DNA of 11,541 bases from an uncultured Eubacteriales bacterium (GTDB taxonomy: Bacteria; Bacillota; Clostridia; Oscillospirales; Acutalibacteraceae). The translations under genes were made by a program, and so were the position numbers. Where the stretch lies: positions 1 to 11,541 of the forward strand of contig CAKVDR010000015.1 in NCBI GenBank assembly GCA_934726435.1. Direction: 5' to 3'. The notes under the pieces are model-generated. The model had not been told where the DNA came from and searched no databases. It saw nothing but the letters and a program-made list of their open reading frames with translations. Of the stretch, positions 6,575 to 11,541 are shown piece after piece; the first letter of the stretch is position 1, and each line of letters opens with the position of its first letter.

Positions 6575-6856
6575 TTGGGTAAAGAAAATATTTGTATTCT
6601 TTCACAACGTTCTTTCGGAGGAAGAGAGCTCGAATATAACCTGTGCGAGAGCGAATTTGACTCAATTTTGAGTGGTAAAACATATGGTATAGAGCTAATT
6701 TTGAGATCTGATTCTATAAATGAAAGTGTAAAAGTGGAAGATATTTCTCAAGATAAAAAAGAAGTTTTAAATTTGATTGAGTGCCTTTCTGAAAACGGGA
6801 TTGATACTATTCATTTCCGGGATGTTATTGAAGATTACATAGACGACTCTTATTAA
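6575..6856 (+). CDS. DUF6514-like small acidic protein
   Basis: A small protein of 93 residues from the TTG at 6575, or 96 from the ATG at 6566. The only ribosome binding site, GGGAG at 6561-6565, abuts that ATG and is spaced 9 bases from the TTG, so TTG is preferred; a further GTG at 6545 has no ribosome binding site. The pattern of a KTYGIEL strand, then VEDISQDKKEVLNLI, then a closing HFRDVIEDYI helix resembles DUF6514, a small cytoplasmic family of unknown function in Clostridia. This rests on recall of the family pattern, not a search. The C-terminus is acidic; there is no signal peptide or membrane segment. It is monocistronic, with its own promoter and terminator. Confidence 0.7.
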   Translation: MGKENICILSQRSFGGRELEYNLCESEFDSILSGKTYGIELILRSDSINESVKVEDISQDKKEVLNLIECLSENGIDTIHFRDVIEDYIDDSY

Positions 6857-6880
6857 ATTTTGAAATTTAAGTAAAATTAA

Positions 6881-6913
6881 GCATCTTTCAAGCTCAGGGG
6901 AGGTGCCTTTTTT
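6881..6913 (+). terminator. Terminator after the DUF6514-like gene
   Basis: Bases 6881-6889 pair with 6898-6906 (nine pairs including three G-T wobbles, 8-base loop), followed by CTTTTTT with six T at 6908-6913. Confidence 0.75.
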
Positions 6914-6927
6914 GCTTTTGTTCAAAT

Positions 6928-6967
6928 CCCTTATAACTACTCAGAGTGGCACGGGTGGTTATAAGGG
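6928..6967. repeat. 15-bp-arm inverted repeat, function unknown
   Basis: CCCTTATAACTACTC (6928-6942) pairs along its whole length with GGGTGGTTATAAGGG (6953-6967), with two G-T wobbles and a 10-base loop. It has no T-run, so it is not a terminator, and no gene covers it. A smaller hairpin, 6974-6978 with 6982-6986 plus TTTT, follows at once. It is GC-richer than its surroundings. Confidence 0.7.
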
Positions 6968-7004
6968 GCATAGACAATCTTATTGTTTTTACGAAAAATA
7001 AATT

Positions 7005-7051
7005 AAGCAGACTATACTTACGAACCAAAAAATGTAGTATAATCTGCTTTT
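7005..7051. repeat. 14-bp-arm imperfect inverted repeat ending in a T-run
   Basis: Bases 7005-7018 pair with 7036-7049 with one mismatch around a 17-base loop, and the right arm ends in TTTT (7048-7051). It could terminate rightward transcription or be a small dispersed repeat. Another exact 7-bp dyad, AGGGTTT (7061-7067) with AAACCCT (7078-7084), follows. From 6857 to 7140 there is no gene, only these dyads. Confidence 0.6.
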
Positions 7052-7106
7052 CTAAATTTTAGGGTTTAGTCAATTTAAAACCCTTGTATTTCATTTTTTA
7101 TGCATT

Positions 7107-7134
7107 AAAAAAGGCCGAACTTTCGCTCGGTCTT
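7107..7134 (-). terminator. Terminator of the leftward small gene
   Basis: Read leftward, AAGACCGAGC, a GAAA tetraloop and GTTCGGCCTT form a ten-position stem with one mismatch and one wobble, followed by TTTTTT. It begins 7 bases past the stop codon at 7141. Confidence 0.8.
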
Positions 7135-7140
7135 AAATTT

Positions 7141-7512
7141 TTATTTTTGCAATTTCCAATCTAATATTTTCCCCGTAGCCTTTTCGATTTCAATGCAAGG
7201 TCCTCCGCCACCAAGAGTATAAACTACGTGCTCTATAGAATTTCCTTCAGGAAGGGAAACGTGATCGGGTATAATGCGATTTTTATTAAGTAGACTATAG
7301 CACACTGAATATATTTTTCCGTCATCATATACTTGAGGTGTTTCTTCATATTTATCAAAATCCACCAAATTGGTACCATCATACAATTGATGGGCTATAA
7401 ATTTCCCTACTTCTAGTGCTTTTTCCTCAGATTCTACAGGTTTAGCGAAAATCAAATTATAAGTTTGCACCCACAAAACTATTGTTGAGTACTCTACCAT
7501 TTCAAAAAACAT
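7141..7512 (-). CDS. Small hypothetical protein, possibly NTF2-fold immunity-like
   Basis: The 123-residue product starts MFFEMVEYS, with AGGAG 9 bases upstream of the ATG. The middle reads EEKALEVGKFIAHQLYDG, followed by a strand-rich part YDDGKIYSVCYSL, then GGGGPCIEIEKATGKILDW near the C-terminus. An opening helix plus a final gly-rich strand of the form G-x-P-x-I-x-I-x-K-x-T-G-K-I-L is what I recall from small NTF2/cystatin-like immunity proteins, so this could be an orphan immunity gene. That match is weak, and no toxin or secretion gene is adjacent. The N-terminal hydrophobic run (about 9-23) is too short and polar to call a signal peptide. It has a consensus promoter, a long leader and its own terminator. 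Confidence 0.75.
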   Translation of the reverse strand: MFFEMVEYSTIVLWVQTYNLIFAKPVESEEKALEVGKFIAHQLYDGTNLVDFDKYEETPQVYDDGKIYSVCYSLLNKNRIIPDHVSLPEGNSIEHVVYTLGGGGPCIEIEKATGKILDWKLQK

Positions 7513-7695
7513 AATTTTATTCTCCTATTTTTGTTATATCAATATATTTTTTGATCTATGTTTTCCGGTTGCTGGTAAATTATTGTGAATACAGTTATCA
7601 CTTTTCTTCTTTTCATATCTTATAACGTTTAGTATTTTGATGGCAAGGTTAAATTTCTAAATTTTAACTATATTTTATTTATATTTATACGTTTC
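7513..7695 (-). other. Long AT-rich leader of the leftward small gene
   Basis: About 180 bases separate the predicted start near 7695 from the ATG. The leader holds a small dyad at 7648-7669 (GTTAAA with TTTAAC) and a 25-codon open frame from about 7610 without a ribosome binding site, which I do not call a gene. No recognisable riboswitch is seen. The stretch from 7731 to 7857 beyond the promoter shows nothing I can support. Confidence 0.35.
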
Positions 7696-7701
7696 TTTAA
7701 T

Positions 7702-7730
7702 ATTATATTCTAAATTCAATGTTTTGTCAA
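7702..7730 (-). promoter_or_regulatory. Exact-consensus sigma-A promoter
   Basis: Read leftward: TTGACA (7730-7725), a 17-base spacer, TATAAT (7707-7702). All 12 consensus positions match at ideal spacing. It points at the small gene ending at 7141. Confidence 0.85.
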
Positions 7731-7857
7731 GTTTTTTTATCTCCAAATTATCCAAATTTTATGATGGTTATATGAAGATAATTTTTTGGTTTAATTTGTG
7801 CCGTCATTGTGTGTACCTGGGGAAGAATTTTTACTCCTTTAATGATTAAATTTAAAT

Positions 7858-7891
7858 AAAAAAGCAACTATCTTTAAAATTGATAGTCGCT
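7858..7891 (-). terminator. Terminator of the tRNA-Arg gene
   Basis: Read leftward: AGCGACTATC pairs with GATAGTTGCT over ten base pairs (one wobble) around a 9-base loop, followed by six T. It lies about 20 bases past the tRNA 3' end. Confidence 0.85.
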
Positions 7892-7911
7892 TGAAACTTT
7901 ACGATTTTGAT

Positions 7912-7988
7912 TGGTCCGCCCGGAGGGATTCGAACCCCCGACCTTCAGAATCGGAATCTGCTGCGATATCCAGCTTCGCTACGGGCGG
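7912..7988 (-). tRNA. tRNA-Arg (anticodon CCG), CCA encoded
   Basis: This tRNA reads the CGG arginine codon. The 77-base cloverleaf folds as follows: acceptor CCGCCCG with CGGGCGG, D-stem GCGA with TCGC, anticodon loop TTCCGAT (CCG at 7952-7954), T-arm GGGGG-TTCGAAT-CCCTC, discriminator A and an encoded CCA. One oddity is a G-A mismatch at the top of the anticodon stem (27-43). It is a stand-alone gene with its own promoter (7999-8027) and terminator (7858-7891). Its 3' end faces the AT-rich accessory stretch. Confidence 0.96.
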
Positions 7989-7998
7989 ATGCATAATT

Positions 7999-8027
7999 AT
8001 TTTAATCCAAATTAATTTGGTTTTCAA
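7999..8027 (-). promoter_or_regulatory. tRNA-Arg promoter with a palindromic spacer
   Basis: Read leftward: TTGAAA (8027-8022), a 17-base spacer, TAAAAT (8004-7999). Initiation near 7992 would leave only a few bases before the mature tRNA 5' end. The spacer contains a perfect 14-bp palindrome, CCAAATTAATTTGG (8007-8020). Confidence 0.7.
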
Positions 8028-8162
8028 TAGTATGTATTTTAAAATGTTACTATAATCATAAAAAAATCGTGAAATGATGCACTTGAAATGTTGTTTGATT
8101 TTATTTTTCATTTGCGTTGATAGTAAAAATCACCTAAATAATTATTTGATAATAAAATAATA

Positions 8163-8190
8163 TGGACAAATACACTAAGTATGTTATAAT
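8163..8190 (+). promoter_or_regulatory. Extended -10 promoter of the redox operon
   Basis: TGGACA (8163-8168), a 16-base spacer, then TATAAT (8185-8190) preceded by TGT. The start is near 8197, about 119 bases before the first ATG. Confidence 0.8.
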
Positions 8191-8196
8191 TACTTT

Positions 8197-8315
8197 GGTA
8201 AAATATCATAAAGGTGGTGGGAGAAGCTAAAATTTAATTGATTTTATATTCCGACAAAAATTGGAACATTTTAGTGCTAAATTTAAAAAAGAAATAATTT
8301 AAAGGAGCTGATTTT
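8197..8315 (+). other. Leader of the redox operon with an orphan ribosome-binding-site-like run
   Basis: AAAGGTGGTGGGAG (8210-8223) looks like a strong ribosome binding site but has no start codon at a workable distance. A dyad CTAAAAT (8227-8233) with ATTTTAG (8268-8274) follows. The true ribosome binding site of the first gene is AAAGGAG at 8301-8307. Confidence 0.4.
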
Positions 8316-9053
8316 ATGGTAAAACAAACAGCGGGCAGAGATGCCTTGAATGATTTTGCACCAAAATTTGCAGAGCTTAACGATGATGTGCTTTTTGGTG
8401 AGGTATGGTCAAGGGAAGACAAATTATCTCTTAAAATTCGCTCTATTGTAACGTTAACTGCGCTCGTTAGCAAAGGAATCGTGGATAATTCTCTATCTTA
8501 CCATTTAATCACTGCCAGAAAAAACGGTGTGACTAAAACAGAGATGGCCGAAATTTTAACTCATCTTGCTTTTTATGCTGGTTGGCCAAACGCTTGGGCT
8601 GCATTTAAAATGGCGAAAGAAGTTTACAAAGATGATAACCCCGAAGAAAATCACGGCGGATTTTTTGGCATGGGTGAACCTAATGTTAATTTTGCGAAAT
8701 ATTTTATTGGAAAAAGTTATTTAAAACCTCTTACAGATGGCAAAAAGACGGTGTTTATTGCTAACGTGATTTTTGAGCCTGGATGCAGGAATAACTGGCA
8801 TATTCATCATGCTTCAAAAGGCGGCGGGCAGATACTCTTGTGTGTTGACGGTGAAGGCTGGTACCAGGAAGTTGGCAAGCCAGCGCAAAGTTTGAAACCT
8901 GGAGACGTTGTAACAGTTCCCGCGGGAGTTAAGCATTGGCACGGCGCGAAAAAAGACAGCTGGTTCAGCCATTTGGCAGTCGAATGTCCAGGAGAGAACA
9001 CTTCCAATGAATGGTGCGAACCTGTTAGCGATGAAGAATATAATAATTTGTAA
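8316..9053 (+). CDS. Carboxymuconolactone decarboxylase-like / cupin fusion protein
   Basis: Two domains are visible in 245 residues. Residues about 5-105 are an all-helical carboxymuconolactone decarboxylase-like (AhpD-fold) domain with VLFGEVWSRE, RSIVTLTALVSKG and TKTEMAEILTHLAFYAGWP. It lacks the CxxC pair of true AhpD peroxidase partners, so a peroxidase role is not supported. Residues about 145-225 are a cupin barrel: WHIHHASKGGGQ (161-172) and VPAGVKHWHG (201-210) give likely metal ligands His162, His164, His207 and perhaps Gln172. Such fusions are common beside flavodoxin and reductase genes, as here, but their substrate is generally unassigned. It is the first gene of the operon; the nitroreductase follows after 15 bases. 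No signal peptide, so cytoplasmic. Confidence 0.9.
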   Translation: MVKQTAGRDALNDFAPKFAELNDDVLFGEVWSREDKLSLKIRSIVTLTALVSKGIVDNSLSYHLITARKNGVTKTEMAEILTHLAFYAGWPNAWAAFKMAKEVYKDDNPEENHGGFFGMGEPNVNFAKYFIGKSYLKPLTDGKKTVFIANVIFEPGCRNNWHIHHASKGGGQILLCVDGEGWYQEVGKPAQSLKPGDVVTVPAGVKHWHGAKKDSWFSHLAVECPGENTSNEWCEPVSDEEYNNL

Positions 9054-9068
9054 GTGAGGTATTTCAAA

Positions 9069-9575
9069 ATGGATTTTGAAACAGTTATTGAGAAACGAAC
9101 CGCAGTTAGAGAATTTAAAGCAAACAAGGTAGAAGACAGTAAAATTGAAAAAATATTAAATGCAGGTAGAATTGCTCCGACGGCTAAAAATTTGCAGCCG
9201 CAAAAAATATATGTGGTTAAATCTGAAGATGCTTTAAGCAAGATTGATGAAATTACACCTTGCAGATATGGTGCCCCGCTTTGTTTGCTTGTTTGCGCGG
9301 ATAAAAACATCGCTTGGGAAAACGAGGGCTATTCTTCATACGAAACCGATGCTGCCATCGTTGCAACTCATATGCTTTTGGAAGCCGTCAATTTAGGCCT
9401 TGGAAGCATTTGGGTTAGGTATTTTGATGTCCCTAGGGTAGTTAAAATGTTTAATTTACCTGAAAATGTGATTCCTGTTTGTTTGGTTCCAATTGGATAT
9501 GCTGTGGACGGTTATAAAGAAAGCCCACTTCACAATCAAAGAAAAGAATTGAACGAAACAGTAACTTATGTTTAG
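9069..9575 (+). CDS. Nitroreductase-family FMN oxidoreductase
   Basis: Members bind FMN and use NAD(P)H to reduce nitro groups, quinones, enones or flavins. The start is ATG at 9069 (168 residues, MDFETVIEKRTAVREF), preceded by GTGAGG; GTG at 9054 is rejected because it lies on that ribosome binding site. FMN-contact motifs are RTAVREF (10-16), APTAKNLQPQ (36-45), GLGSIWV (110-116) and PIGY (141-144). It is a short single-domain form, without the larger inserts of NfsA- or NfsB-type enzymes, and presumably dimerises over a shared active site. Second gene of the redox operon, 36 bases ahead of the flavodoxin, which may supply or accept electrons. Natural substrate unknown. Confidence 0.9.
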   Translation: MDFETVIEKRTAVREFKANKVEDSKIEKILNAGRIAPTAKNLQPQKIYVVKSEDALSKIDEITPCRYGAPLCLLVCADKNIAWENEGYSSYETDAAIVATHMLLEAVNLGLGSIWVRYFDVPRVVKMFNLPENVIPVCLVPIGYAVDGYKESPLHNQRKELNETVTYV

Positions 9576-9611
9576 AATTTAATTTTATTAAAAAATCAGG
9601 AGGTATAAATT

Positions 9612-10091
9612 ATGAAAAAGTCAATAGTTGCATATTTTTCAGCAAGTGGCACAACTAAAGAGCTGGCAGAAAATCTTGCCAAAGCAGTAAATGCAGATTT
9701 GTTTGAAATTAAGCCTAAAAAGCCTTACACCTCGGCGGATCTTGACTGGACGAATAAAAACAGCCGCAGTACCGTTGAAATGAAAGACCCGAATTCCAGG
9801 CCTGAAATTGCGAATAAAATAGAAAACTTCAGTGATTATGAAATCGTATTTGTAGGCTTCCCGATTTGGTGGTATGTTGCGCCTACTATTATAAATACTT
9901 TTTTGGAAAGTTATGATTTTTCCGGCAAAACGGTGATTCCTTTTGCAACTTCTGGTGGAAGCAGCATCGATAAAGCTGAAGAAACTTTGAAAAAATGTTG
10001 TTCAAGCGAAACTGAATGGAAACATGGCAAACGCCTTGAAAATTTTGAAGTGGATGCCTTGAAAAATTGGGTTAATTCACTTTCTATCTAA
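9612..10091 (+). CDS. Flavodoxin-like protein
   Basis: A cytoplasmic FMN-binding electron carrier or small flavin reductase of 159 residues. The phosphate-binding loop FSASGTTKELA (9-19) sits right after the first strand. GFPIWWYVAPT in the middle supplies the aromatic isoalloxazine contact, and VIPFATSGGSS is the third loop. It belongs to the group of flavodoxins often found beside aldo/keto reductase and cupin genes. AGGAGG about 10 bases before the ATG gives strong translation. Third gene in the operon; the aldo/keto reductase follows after 19 bases. A pair of adjacent cysteines (CC) near residue 128 is noticeable but of unknown role. Confidence 0.92.
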   Translation: MKKSIVAYFSASGTTKELAENLAKAVNADLFEIKPKKPYTSADLDWTNKNSRSTVEMKDPNSRPEIANKIENFSDYEIVFVGFPIWWYVAPTIINTFLESYDFSGKTVIPFATSGGSSIDKAEETLKKCCSSETEWKHGKRLENFEVDALKNWVNSLSI

Positions 10092-10110
10092 AATAAAGGA
10101 GGAATTAAAA

Positions 10111-10977
10111 ATGATATTTGAAGAAACTTATAAAATGAACAATGAACTCGAAATACCCAAACTTGCGCTTGGAACATGGCTCATCGAAAACGAAAAAGCC
10201 GCAGAGGCTGTTTGCGAAGCTATTAAAATTGGTTACCGTCATATTGACACCGCTCAGGCTTACGGTAATGAGAAAGGTGTAGGAGAGGGTATTAGAAAAT
10301 GCGGTGTTGCCCGGGAAAAAATTTTTGTTACAAGCAAAGTTGCCGCTGAACATAAATCATATAAATCCGCGGCGGATTCTATCGATGAAACACTTAGAAA
10401 AATGAAATTTGATTATATAGACATGATGATAATTCACAGCCCTCAGCCGTGGAAGGAGGTTAACCAGTCTGAAAATAGATATTTTAAAGAAAACAAAGAA
10501 GTTTGGAAGGCTCTGGAAGATGCTGTAAAAGCAGGAAAAATCAGAACAATCGGTGTTTCAAACTTTCTTCATGAAGACATTGACAATATTTTGCAAGATT
10601 GCGAAATTCGCCCGGCAGTGAATCAAATTCTTGCGCATATATCCAATACACCGCTCGATTTAATAAATTATTGCAGCGAGAAAAACATTTTAACTGAGGC
10701 TTATTCCCCAATTGCGCACGGTGAAGCTTTGAAAAATGAATCAATTAAAAAGATGGCCGATAAATATAATGTTAGTATTCCTCAACTTTGCATTAAATAC
10801 GATTTGCAATTAGGAATGGTTGTTTTGCCTAAGACGGATAATCCTGCTCATATGAAATCTAATGCCGATCTTGGTTTTGTAATTTCAGATGAAGACATGG
10901 AAACGCTTAAAAATATTGACCGTATTAAAAATTATGGCGATCACAGCGCATTTCCTGTTTTTGGTGGGAAATTGTAA
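10111..10977 (+). CDS. Aldo/keto reductase
   Basis: A cytoplasmic NAD(P)H-dependent carbonyl reductase of 288 residues with a TIM barrel. The catalytic tetrad is complete: Asp46 and Tyr51 in HIDTAQAYGNE, Lys76 in VTSKV, His109 in IIHSPQPW. IRTIGVSNF and the cofactor segment VVLPKTDNPAHMKSN are also clear. The cofactor segment lacks the usual Arg that contacts the 2'-phosphate, so the NADPH versus NADH preference is open. The ribosome binding site AAAGGAGG is close to ideal. A second in-frame Met at residue 9 (MNNELEIPKLALGTW) resembles starts of other family members, but the ribosome binding site supports the first ATG. Last gene of the redox operon, 12 bases before its terminator. Confidence 0.94.
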   Translation: MIFEETYKMNNELEIPKLALGTWLIENEKAAEAVCEAIKIGYRHIDTAQAYGNEKGVGEGIRKCGVAREKIFVTSKVAAEHKSYKSAADSIDETLRKMKFDYIDMMIIHSPQPWKEVNQSENRYFKENKEVWKALEDAVKAGKIRTIGVSNFLHEDIDNILQDCEIRPAVNQILAHISNTPLDLINYCSEKNILTEAYSPIAHGEALKNESIKKMADKYNVSIPQLCIKYDLQLGMVVLPKTDNPAHMKSNADLGFVISDEDMETLKNIDRIKNYGDHSAFPVFGGKL

Positions 10978-10988
10978 ATTTATATTTC

Positions 10989-11024
10989 AGGACGATCATA
11001 GCGTTTTGTTATGGTTGTCCTTTT
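10989..11024 (+). terminator. Terminator of the redox operon
   Basis: AGGACGATCATA (10989-11000) pairs with TATGGTTGTCCT (11010-11021) over 12 positions with two wobbles and a 9-base loop, followed by TTTTATTTT. Confidence 0.9.
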
Positions 11025-11061
11025 ATTTTGTGTTATTTGAATAAAATTTTATATTATTTTC

Positions 11062-11100
11062 TTGCAAAGTGTTGACAAATTTATTTATAATTAATAAAAT
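11062..11100 (+). promoter_or_regulatory. Promoter of the Gly-Gly peptide genes, two overlapping readings
   Basis: TTGACA (11072-11077) with TAAAAT (11095-11100) at 17 bases has the better boxes, but would start transcription next to the ribosome binding site. TTGCAA (11062-11067) with TATAAT (11086-11091) at 18 bases gives a more usual leader of about 26 bases. One or both may be used. Confidence 0.7.
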
Positions 11101-11123
11101 AATCTGGAAAGGTGGTGAAAACT

Positions 11124-11411
11124 ATGTCTAATGAGAACAAAATGGATGAAAAACAAACAGAAAATATCTCAGGTGGAGTTATGGTAGATGGTCGTCCGTA
11201 TGTTAGAATTAACCAAAATGATATAGAAGGTTATGAATACAGATGCAAAACTTGCGGCTATGTAGGCTACAAGCAAGAAAATGCAGGATCTAGATGCGAA
11301 ACCTGCCCAAGATGTCAATCTGAAGGAAAATATCAAAAAACCGGCAGATTTTATATTGATTACAATAAATGCAATGCATCTGCGACGAGTGCTTACTACT
11401 ATAACAGTTAA
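11124..11411 (+). CDS. Small protein with Gly-Gly leader and zinc-ribbon-like core (putative peptide precursor)
   Basis: The product has 95 residues from the ATG at 11124, with AAAGGTGG just upstream; an in-frame GTG at 11112 lies on that ribosome binding site. Residues 1-18 are charged and end in ENISGG, with Ile at -4 and Met at -12 from the Gly-Gly, like leaders cut by C39-type peptidases of bacteriocin and peptide exporters. The usual hydrophobic residue at -7 is missing. The 77-residue remainder has CKTCGY (41-46) and CETCPRC (58-64), a zinc-ribbon pattern, then Cys83 and a Ser/Tyr-rich tail. No membrane segment. It is followed 27 bases later by a second gene with Gly-Gly at the same positions. 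Secretion is inferred, and no exporter is in the window. A cytoplasmic zinc-ribbon protein is the alternative. Confidence 0.8.
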   Translation: MSNENKMDEKQTENISGGVMVDGRPYVRINQNDIEGYEYRCKTCGYVGYKQENAGSRCETCPRCQSEGKYQKTGRFYIDYNKCNASATSAYYYNS

Positions 11412-11438
11412 TTCAAAATAGAAAGGAGGAAGAGACTA

Positions 11439-11541
11439 ATGGATGAAAATAAAAATCTTGAAAAAGATAATGAAGCCAAAGTAGCTGGTGGTGCGATTAT
11501 TAACGGAGCACAAAAAACTTTAATTGAAGAATCTGAAATAG
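11439..11541 (+). CDS. Second Gly-Gly leader-like small protein, N-terminal 34 residues only
   Basis: The gene opens with ATG at 11439 behind an ideal AAAGGAGG (11422-11429) and is cut by the right edge. The 18-residue start MDENKNLEKDNEAKVAGG has the same length, charge and Gly-Gly position (17-18) as the preceding protein, with Val at -4 and Leu at -12. The residues that follow (AIINGAQKTLIEESEI) do not resemble the neighbour's start, so the two are likely distinct cargos with a shared leader type. The 27-base gap implies cotranscription. Confidence 0.75.
   Translation, partial: MDENKNLEKDNEAKVAGGAIINGAQKTLIEESEI

Noticed and set aside
6919..6932. tRNA T-loop-like GTTCAAATCC, considered as a tRNA remnant or attachment site
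   Set aside because: The flanking bases do not form a T-stem or acceptor, and it is explained by overlap with the left arm of the inverted repeat at 6928-6967.
7530..7612. 25-codon open frame (MKRRKVITVF...) in the leader of the leftward small gene
   Set aside because: There is no ribosome binding site and no family resemblance; the real gene has its own well-placed site.
7899..8111. Leftward 70-codon open frame across the tRNA gene
   Set aside because: It runs straight through the tRNA-Arg and its promoter and has no ribosome binding site; it is a chance frame.

Overview
The window looks like a chromosomal segment from a low-GC Gram-positive bacterium, most likely class Clostridia and perhaps Oscillospirales-like. 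The evidence is the ylxM-ffh-rpsP-rimM-trmD order, strong AGGAGG-type ribosome binding sites, AT-rich spacers with sigma-A promoters, hairpin-plus-T terminators, and an HPr-family protein with the Firmicutes-type Ser46 site. The family-level guess is inference.

Layout. (1) 1-1043, minus strand: a polysaccharide deacetylase with a membrane anchor, followed by the start of an unrecognised gene that runs off the left edge. (2) 1126-4626, plus strand: a core translation and secretion operon (YlxM, Ffh, ribosomal protein S16, RimM, TrmD). It departs from the usual order: the KH-domain gene often found between rpsP and rimM is absent and replaced by a hairpin-bearing spacer, and rplS does not follow trmD. 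(3) 4735-5128: a single-gene unit for an HPr-like protein that has Tyr instead of the catalytic His15 but keeps Ser46. (4) 5127-7890: a very AT-rich accessory stretch with a Fic-domain protein (leftward, with an 18-bp perfect palindrome on its start site), a DUF6514-like small protein (rightward), a cluster of strong hairpins without a gene, and a possible NTF2-fold immunity-like protein (leftward, exact-consensus promoter, long leader). (5) 7858-8027: tRNA-Arg(CCG) with its own promoter and terminator, its 3' end facing the accessory stretch. (6) 8163-11024: a four-gene redox operon (carboxymuconolactone decarboxylase-like/cupin fusion, nitroreductase, flavodoxin, aldo/keto reductase) between a clear promoter and a clear terminator. 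(7) 11062-11541: two tandem small genes, the second cut by the window edge. Both proteins carry a Gly-Gly at residues 17-18 after a short charged leader, and the first has a zinc-ribbon-like core. This looks like the start of a secreted-peptide locus and is the best candidate for something undescribed.

How the parts relate: the core operon couples SRP-dependent membrane targeting with ribosome and tRNA maturation. The redox operon probably handles small carbonyl, nitro or quinone-type electrophiles using flavin and NAD(P)H chemistry, but its substrate cannot be read from sequence. No transposase, CRISPR array, rRNA or replication origin is visible.
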